Shown: positions 14,261 through 17,399 of the stretch, piece after piece
How the letters are laid out: each line of letters opens with the position of its first letter
Numbering within the stretch: position 1 is the stretch's first letter
Origin: Clostridium sp. UBA3947
Lineage (GTDB): Bacteria > Bacillota > Clostridia > Clostridiales > Clostridiaceae
Length of the DNA: 17,399 nucleotides
Assembly: GCA_002385545.1 (NCBI GenBank)
Contig: DGDR01000194.1
Location: 1 to 17,399 of the forward strand
Direction: 5' to 3'
Position numbers and translations under genes: made by a program
Notes under the pieces: model-generated
Told to the model about the DNA's origin: nothing
Seen by the model: only the letters and a program-made list of their open reading frames with translations
Database searches by the model: none

Positions 14261-14321
14261 TAAAATTCGCCCCCAATTAAACAACAATAAAAAACTAATA
14301 TTTATAAATGATATATGCATA

Positions 14322-14350
14322 ATTATACAATATTGTTTTATATACTTCAA
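14322..14350 (-). promoter_or_regulatory. Promoter of the GNAT-dipeptidase unit
   Basis: On the minus strand: TTGAAG (14345-14350), a 17-base spacer and a perfect TATAAT (14322-14327). The start would fall near 14315, giving a leader of about 55 bases. Confidence 0.7.
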
Positions 14351-14377
14351 CTGTTTTTTAATTTTTCTTAAAAAATG

Positions 14378-14476
14378 AAAAGTGCTATTTCCCTTTTAGA
14401 AGAAAGATATCAGATGACAGATTTCAAGGATAATTGTGCAAAATGCAAAAAATAAAAGCACTATTTCCTTTTAGAA
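14378..14476 (+). repeat. Imperfect direct repeat beside a terminator
   Basis: A unit of 23-24 bases, beginning AAAAGTGCTATTTCCC (14378-14401), recurs as AAAAGCACTATTTCC with the same TTTTAGAA end (14454-14476), 76 bases apart. The second copy forms half of the terminator hairpin; the first lacks the pairing arm. It looks like a partial duplication of the terminator. Confidence 0.6.
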
Positions 14477-14495
14477 TAGAGCTTTTACTTTTTTT
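14446..14495. terminator. Bidirectional terminator after the exonuclease gene
   Basis: AAAAGCACTATT (14454-14465) pairs with AATAGAGCTTTT (14475-14486) apart from one central mismatch. T-runs lie on both sides (TTTTATTTTTT on the minus strand; ACTTTTTTT on the plus strand). It ends the minus-strand PheB-exonuclease unit; no plus-strand gene needs it. Confidence 0.75.
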
Positions 14496-14527
14496 CATTA
14501 TATGTTGTTATGAATTTTTATACAACT

Positions 14528-15139
14528 TTAATTATTAAGTTGCTTTGAAAAATAATTTCTTGGAATAAAGCCCTTCTTTATCCCTTCTATAACAATAAGA
14601 TAAGTGGCTGCAGTATCAAATCTAGCATCATGATAGTTTCCTGTGCCGCCAAAAAACTTGCCACTAATTTCCCTTATGGTATCTTCACTAATTCCTAAAA
14701 AATTTACTACCTCTGCCAGCTTAGGATTTTTCCTTTCTCCTCTTGTATTAATAAGCTTGCAAATGTCCTTGTAATAATTCATAGTGCAAAATACCTTTTT
14801 AGGACTAAAGTCCTCTCCACATCCTTCAAATTCATGGGTTAAAAAAGCTATATCAAAATTAACATTATGACCTATTAAAAAGTCTGCGCTGCTAAATTCT
14901 TCATACAGCTTTTCAAAATAATCCTCAAAATATAGGCCACCGCTCAATTCATATAGATCCTCTACACTAAAACCATGAACTTCTTCTGCAGAAGGCTCCA
15001 TATAATCTACTGAGAAAAATATATTTTCTCCTCGTGTAATCTGCGGCTTTACGGAAGCATCCACAGTAATATAGCTAAGCTGACATATGCTTCCCGGCTT
15101 TAATCCCGTTGTCTCTGTATCAAAAAAAATCATTTTCAT
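14528..15139 (-). CDS. DnaQ-like 3'-5' exonuclease (DEDDh)
   Basis: A 203-residue exonuclease of the DnaQ/PolC epsilon-like family. All catalytic residues are present: Asp7 and Glu9 in FFDTETTG (Exo I), Asp96 in HNVNFD (Exo II), and His170 and Asp175 in HDARFD (Exo III), which defines the DEDDh type. It has no polymerase or helicase part. ATG 15139 has GAGAAGG six bases upstream. A GTG at 15169 would overlap the preceding stop and also fits a coupled start, adding ten residues. It follows the ACT gene with only 29 bases between, so the two share a transcript. Whether it acts on DNA or RNA is not decided by sequence. Confidence 0.9.
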   Translation of the reverse strand: MKMIFFDTETTGLKPGSICQLSYITVDASVKPQITRGENIFFSVDYMEPSAEEVHGFSVEDLYELSGGLYFEDYFEKLYEEFSSADFLIGHNVNFDIAFLTHEFEGCGEDFSPKKVFCTMNYYKDICKLINTRGERKNPKLAEVVNFLGISEDTIREISGKFFGGTGNYHDARFDTAATYLIVIEGIKKGFIPRNYFSKQLNN

Positions 15140-15168
15140 GTTACGCCTTCTCCCTTCTGGAATATCCA

Positions 15169-15603
15169 CTATTCAACGGCAACCAAATCAACCTTTATAA
15201 TATTATCCAGTTTGCTTAATATATCTATTAATTCTCTTATTTCAATAGTTAATCCCGACATATCTAAAGTAATATTTATATAGGCTGCTCCGTTAATAGG
15301 AATGTCTTGATTTATTGTATATATATTCCCACCATATTTAGCTATGTTGTCTAAAATGTTCGAAAGAGTTCCTGCCTTGTCTACAATTACTATAGAAATA
15401 GTAGCCTTCTGTCCTTTTATTCCCTCTTTTAAGGCAAATACATGATCTCTATATTTGTAAAAGGTACTTCTACTCATACCTACAAGCTTTACTGCTTCAG
15501 TCACATCCTTCACTCTATTGGTTCTTATTAGCTCCTTTACTTCTATTACCTTTTCAAAAACTTCTGGAAGAACCTCCGAGTTAACAACTAAATACTTACT
15601 CAT
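15169..15603 (-). CDS. PheB-type ACT domain protein (UPF0735)
   Basis: A 144-residue protein of the UPF0735/PheB family. A helix-turn-helix-like segment (TEAVKLVGMSRSTFYKYRDHVFAL, about 35-58) is followed by an ACT domain from about 69 to the end (SIVIVDKAGTLSNILDNIAK...). ACT domains bind amino acids. The HTH-plus-ACT layout suggests an amino-acid-responsive regulator, and PheB has been linked to phenylalanine metabolism in Bacillus without a firm molecular role. ATG 15603 has GGGGGTG upstream; the TTG at 15618 would overlap this site. Overall size and domain order match the family. Confidence 0.9.
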   Translation of the reverse strand: MSKYLVVNSEVLPEVFEKVIEVKELIRTNRVKDVTEAVKLVGMSRSTFYKYRDHVFALKEGIKGQKATISIVIVDKAGTLSNILDNIAKYGGNIYTINQDIPINGAAYINITLDMSGLTIEIRELIDILSKLDNIIKVDLVAVE

Positions 15604-15625
15604 CTCTGACACCCCCAATGCAAAT

Positions 15626-15655
15626 ATAATAACATAAAGGTATATATCTTATCAA
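15626..15655 (-). promoter_or_regulatory. Promoter of the PheB-exonuclease unit
   Basis: TTGATA (15650-15655), an 18-base spacer and TATTAT (15626-15631) on the minus strand, about 25 bases before the start codon. The match is moderate, and a short leader is implied. Confidence 0.45.
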
Positions 15656-15661
15656 TCATAA

Positions 15662-15688
15662 ACAGGAGTGTCTCCAAGGCACTCCTGT
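15662..15688 (-). terminator. Terminator after the HNH-type gene
   Basis: A perfect 9 bp stem, ACAGGAGTG/CACTCCTGT, with a nine-base loop. On the minus strand only TTTATGA follows, so termination may be inefficient and some reading into the PheB gene is possible. Confidence 0.6.
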
Positions 15689-15715
15689 ACTATATCAAAA
15701 CATATATATGAAAGT

Positions 15716-16120
15716 TTATGCAAAATTATAAACTGGTATGAAATCCATATAAGAATCTAGCATCATTTCATCATAAAGGTTCCTTCCCATAAGCTCGTAT
15801 ATTATATCCTCTCGCTTATACCCTTCCTTATGCAGCTTGTAATCTTTGAGAAGCTTCTTAAGATTTCTAGGCTTAATTTCCAAAAGACTACTCAACTTGT
15901 CTAAGGTATAATAGTCCTTTTCTAAAAGCATCTCCAATTTCCTTTGCAATTCAAGCTTATACTTAATATCCACCTGATTGCATTTATGGGGTCCTTTACT
16001 ACCTCTATGATGCTCTACACAGAGATATTTTATATTTAAGGGGTAATCTAAACCTCCCTCACATCTGTGTATAATATGATGCTTATCTGCACTTTTTCCA
16101 CAAATTTCACACCTTAACAA
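15716..16120 (-). CDS. Small HNH-type zinc protein with C-terminal HTH-like region
   Basis: A 134-residue protein. Residues 1-45 form an HNH-like zinc module: Cys4 and Cys7 (RCEICG), His14-His15 and His18 (KHHIIH), Gly22-Gly23, Asn29, then Cys34 and His37-His38 (YLCVEHHRG) and His45. The arrangement matches HNH endonucleases, including the HHI and N-x-x-x-L-C-xx-H parts. The rest is charged and helical; residues 70-95 (YYTLDKLSSLLEIKPRNLKKLL) look like a helix-turn-helix. TTG 16118-16120 is the start, seven bases after AGGAGG. No restriction or phage genes are nearby, so a role in defence or DNA repair is unsupported. It may bind rather than cut nucleic acid. Confidence 0.75.
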   Translation of the reverse strand: MLRCEICGKSADKHHIIHRCEGGLDYPLNIKYLCVEHHRGSKGPHKCNQVDIKYKLELQRKLEMLLEKDYYTLDKLSSLLEIKPRNLKKLLKDYKLHKEGYKREDIIYELMGRNLYDEMMLDSYMDFIPVYNFA

Positions 16121-16156
16121 TAACTTACCTCCTAATTTTCACTAAATTCTACTTTT

Positions 16157-16165
16157 ATTATATCA
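16157..16165 (-). promoter_or_regulatory. Extended -10 promoter of the HNH-type gene
   Basis: TGATATAAT on the minus strand (perfect TATAAT at 16157-16162 with TGn before it), about 35 bases upstream of the start codon. No good -35 is seen, as is usual for extended -10 promoters. Confidence 0.6.
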
Positions 16166-16207
16166 CAAAAATCTATGTTAGTTATAAGAAAATCTAGCTG
16201 TCTATAC

Positions 16208-17377
16208 TTATTTATGTAAATTGTCAATTAAGGCTTCACTGAACTTCTTTAGCCCCTCTATAGCTTCAAAGGTGCCCTGTGCTCTATCTGCCTTTCCTCC
16301 GCCTCTTCCTCCAAATTCTTTAATTCTTTCCTTAAAGAATTGACCAAGATTTATACTATAGCCTCCACCTGAACTTGCCAGGATTTGTCTATGCTTAGCT
16401 GAAGCCAATATTGTTAAATTATTGCTCCTTGAAAGCTCCTCTGCTATTTTCTGCAGCTCATCCATTTCCTTATCCTCATATATATGATAAATTATATTAT
16501 CCTTTGAGCTAGCCTTTAATTCTTCCGCTTCATATCTACAAAGCTTTTTCCTATATTCACTAAGCTTCCTGCTTAATTCCTTCATATGCTCAGTATCACT
16601 GTTAATTTTACTTACTATATCCTCTTCTCCTGTAGAAAAGTTTCTTACTAAAGTAGTAACTATATCATGCTTTTTCCTATAATCCTGATAGGCTCTTTTA
16701 CCGCACTTAAAGTATATACGAGTTAACCCTTTGTATTTTTCTGTTTTTATTATTTTAATTACCCCTACCTCTCCAGTGCGCTTTACATGGGTTCCACAGC
16801 AGGCACAAGCATCTACATTTTCTATTTCTACTATTCGAACCTCATCTTCCCCATCTACATATCTTCTAAGGCTCATATTCTTGCTCTCTTCCTCCGTAAC
16901 TATTTTTGCCCGAACAGGAAGGTTCTTATATATAACTTCATTGGCCATCTCTTCAACCTTAGCCGCTAGTTCCTCACTTATTTCAGGTAAGCTAATATCT
17001 ACAGTTGAATACTCATCTCCCATGTGAAAGCTGGAGGTTCTAGTATTCAGTAGCTTATAAAAGCAAGCAGCTAAAATATGCTCCCCAGAATGCTGCTGCA
17101 TATAATCTATTCTTCTTTCCAAGTCCACCTTGCAATGTACTTCCTTATTCTCCAAGGGCCTATCTAAAATATGATAAATCTTTTGACCCTCCTCGTACAC
17201 ATCTACTACCCTAGCGTCGTCAATATAGCCAGTATCAGAAGGCTGACCTCCTCCTTCTGGATAAAAAGGTGTTCTATCTAACACCACTATAACTTTTCCA
17301 TCTTTCTCTATAGTGTCCTCCACATTAGCTATACATTCATTTATGTAAGAATCTTCATAAAATAATCTTTCTGTCAT
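16208..17377 (-). CDS. AlaX-type Ala-tRNA editing protein with DHHA1 domain
   Basis: A 389-residue stand-alone relative of the alanyl-tRNA synthetase editing part, which hydrolyses Ser-tRNA(Ala) (and perhaps Gly-tRNA(Ala)). The N-terminal barrel carries RTPFYPEGGGQPSDTG (35-50). The zinc and catalytic site uses His96 and His100 (QQHSGEH) with Cys193 and His197 (CCGTHV). A coiled-coil-like linker (about 255-290) leads to a DHHA1 domain with GGRGGGKADRAQG (356-368). There is no aminoacylation domain, so it is the long AlaX type. ATG 17377 has AGGGTG six bases upstream; a GTG at 17386 overlaps that site. The promoter lies at or beyond the window edge. Confidence 0.92.
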   Translation of the reverse strand: MTERLFYEDSYINECIANVEDTIEKDGKVIVVLDRTPFYPEGGGQPSDTGYIDDARVVDVYEEGQKIYHILDRPLENKEVHCKVDLERRIDYMQQHSGEHILAACFYKLLNTRTSSFHMGDEYSTVDISLPEISEELAAKVEEMANEVIYKNLPVRAKIVTEEESKNMSLRRYVDGEDEVRIVEIENVDACACCGTHVKRTGEVGVIKIIKTEKYKGLTRIYFKCGKRAYQDYRKKHDIVTTLVRNFSTGEEDIVSKINSDTEHMKELSRKLSEYRKKLCRYEAEELKASSKDNIIYHIYEDKEMDELQKIAEELSRSNNLTILASAKHRQILASSGGGYSINLGQFFKERIKEFGGRGGGKADRAQGTFEAIEGLKKFSEALIDNLHK

Positions 17378-17399
17378 ACTATACACCCTGTCTCTTATA

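Noticed and set aside
14261..14350. Longer GNAT start at ATG 14350
   Set aside because: It would begin before the predicted transcript start, and the added residues are unlike the family; ATG 14260 has a good ribosome site.
14109..14378. Plus-strand reading frame of 89 codons opposite the GNAT gene
   Set aside because: It is antisense to a recognised acetyltransferase, and its hydrophobic run reflects AT-rich non-coding DNA.
1..17399. A defence island, CRISPR array, prophage or toxin-antitoxin pair
   Set aside because: Nearly all genes are core metabolism or housekeeping. The only nuclease-like proteins (HNH-type and DEDDh) stand without partner genes, and no spaced repeats are present.

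Overview
This is an AT-rich window from a Gram-positive Firmicute, most probably a member of the Clostridia. The grounds are strong GGAGG-type ribosome sites, frequent TTG starts, T-box leaders, a BioY/BirA biotin circuit, a paired NusG_II/Gx-transporter unit, a PheB-type ACT protein and an LCP cell-wall protein. It reads as ordinary chromosome. There is no phage, plasmid, CRISPR array or intact transposon; the only mobile trace is a transposase-less inverted-repeat relic at 8992-9288. I found no clear new multi-gene system. What stands out is the layout and control of the branched-chain amino-acid genes.

Layout. 24-2157 (+): acetolactate synthase large subunit and its regulatory subunit ilvN; ilvN appears to start at ATT and was placed here by homology of its N-terminus. 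2278-3338 (-): two half-size CHR-family (chromate-type) transporters. 3481-3556 (+): a single tRNA-Ala(GGC) with its own promoter and terminator. 3598-4218 (-): an HD-domain hydrolase. 4310-5752 (-): an LCP (LytR-CpsA-Psr) protein with a long disordered tail. 6057-6969 (+): NusG_II protein and Gx transporter, followed by a small unknown protein at 7050-7220. 7335-8312 (+) birA faces 8334-8891 (-) bioY, whose promoter carries a textbook BirA operator. 9297-12584 (-): ilvC and a second ilvB, each behind its own T-box leader with an apparent isoleucine (ATC) specifier. 12756-14260 (-): an M19 dipeptidase and a GNAT acetyltransferase. 14528-15603 (-): a DEDDh exonuclease and a PheB-like ACT protein. 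15716-16120 (-): a small HNH-type zinc protein. 16208-17377 (-): an AlaX-type Ala-tRNA editing protein.

How the parts work together. The two acetolactate synthase large subunits differ where it matters. The T-box-controlled copy keeps the Trp that in E. coli AHAS II favours 2-ketobutyrate (the isoleucine branch). The copy paired with ilvN has Leu there and ends before the usual C-terminal tail. A division of labour is a reasonable inference: an isoleucine-sensing IlvC/IlvB unit, and an IlvB/IlvN unit leaning to acetolactate (valine/leucine). BirA attaches biotin and is expected to repress bioY when biotin is plentiful. The tRNA-Ala and the AlaX editing protein both belong to alanine decoding fidelity, but they are about 13 kb apart and need not be linked.
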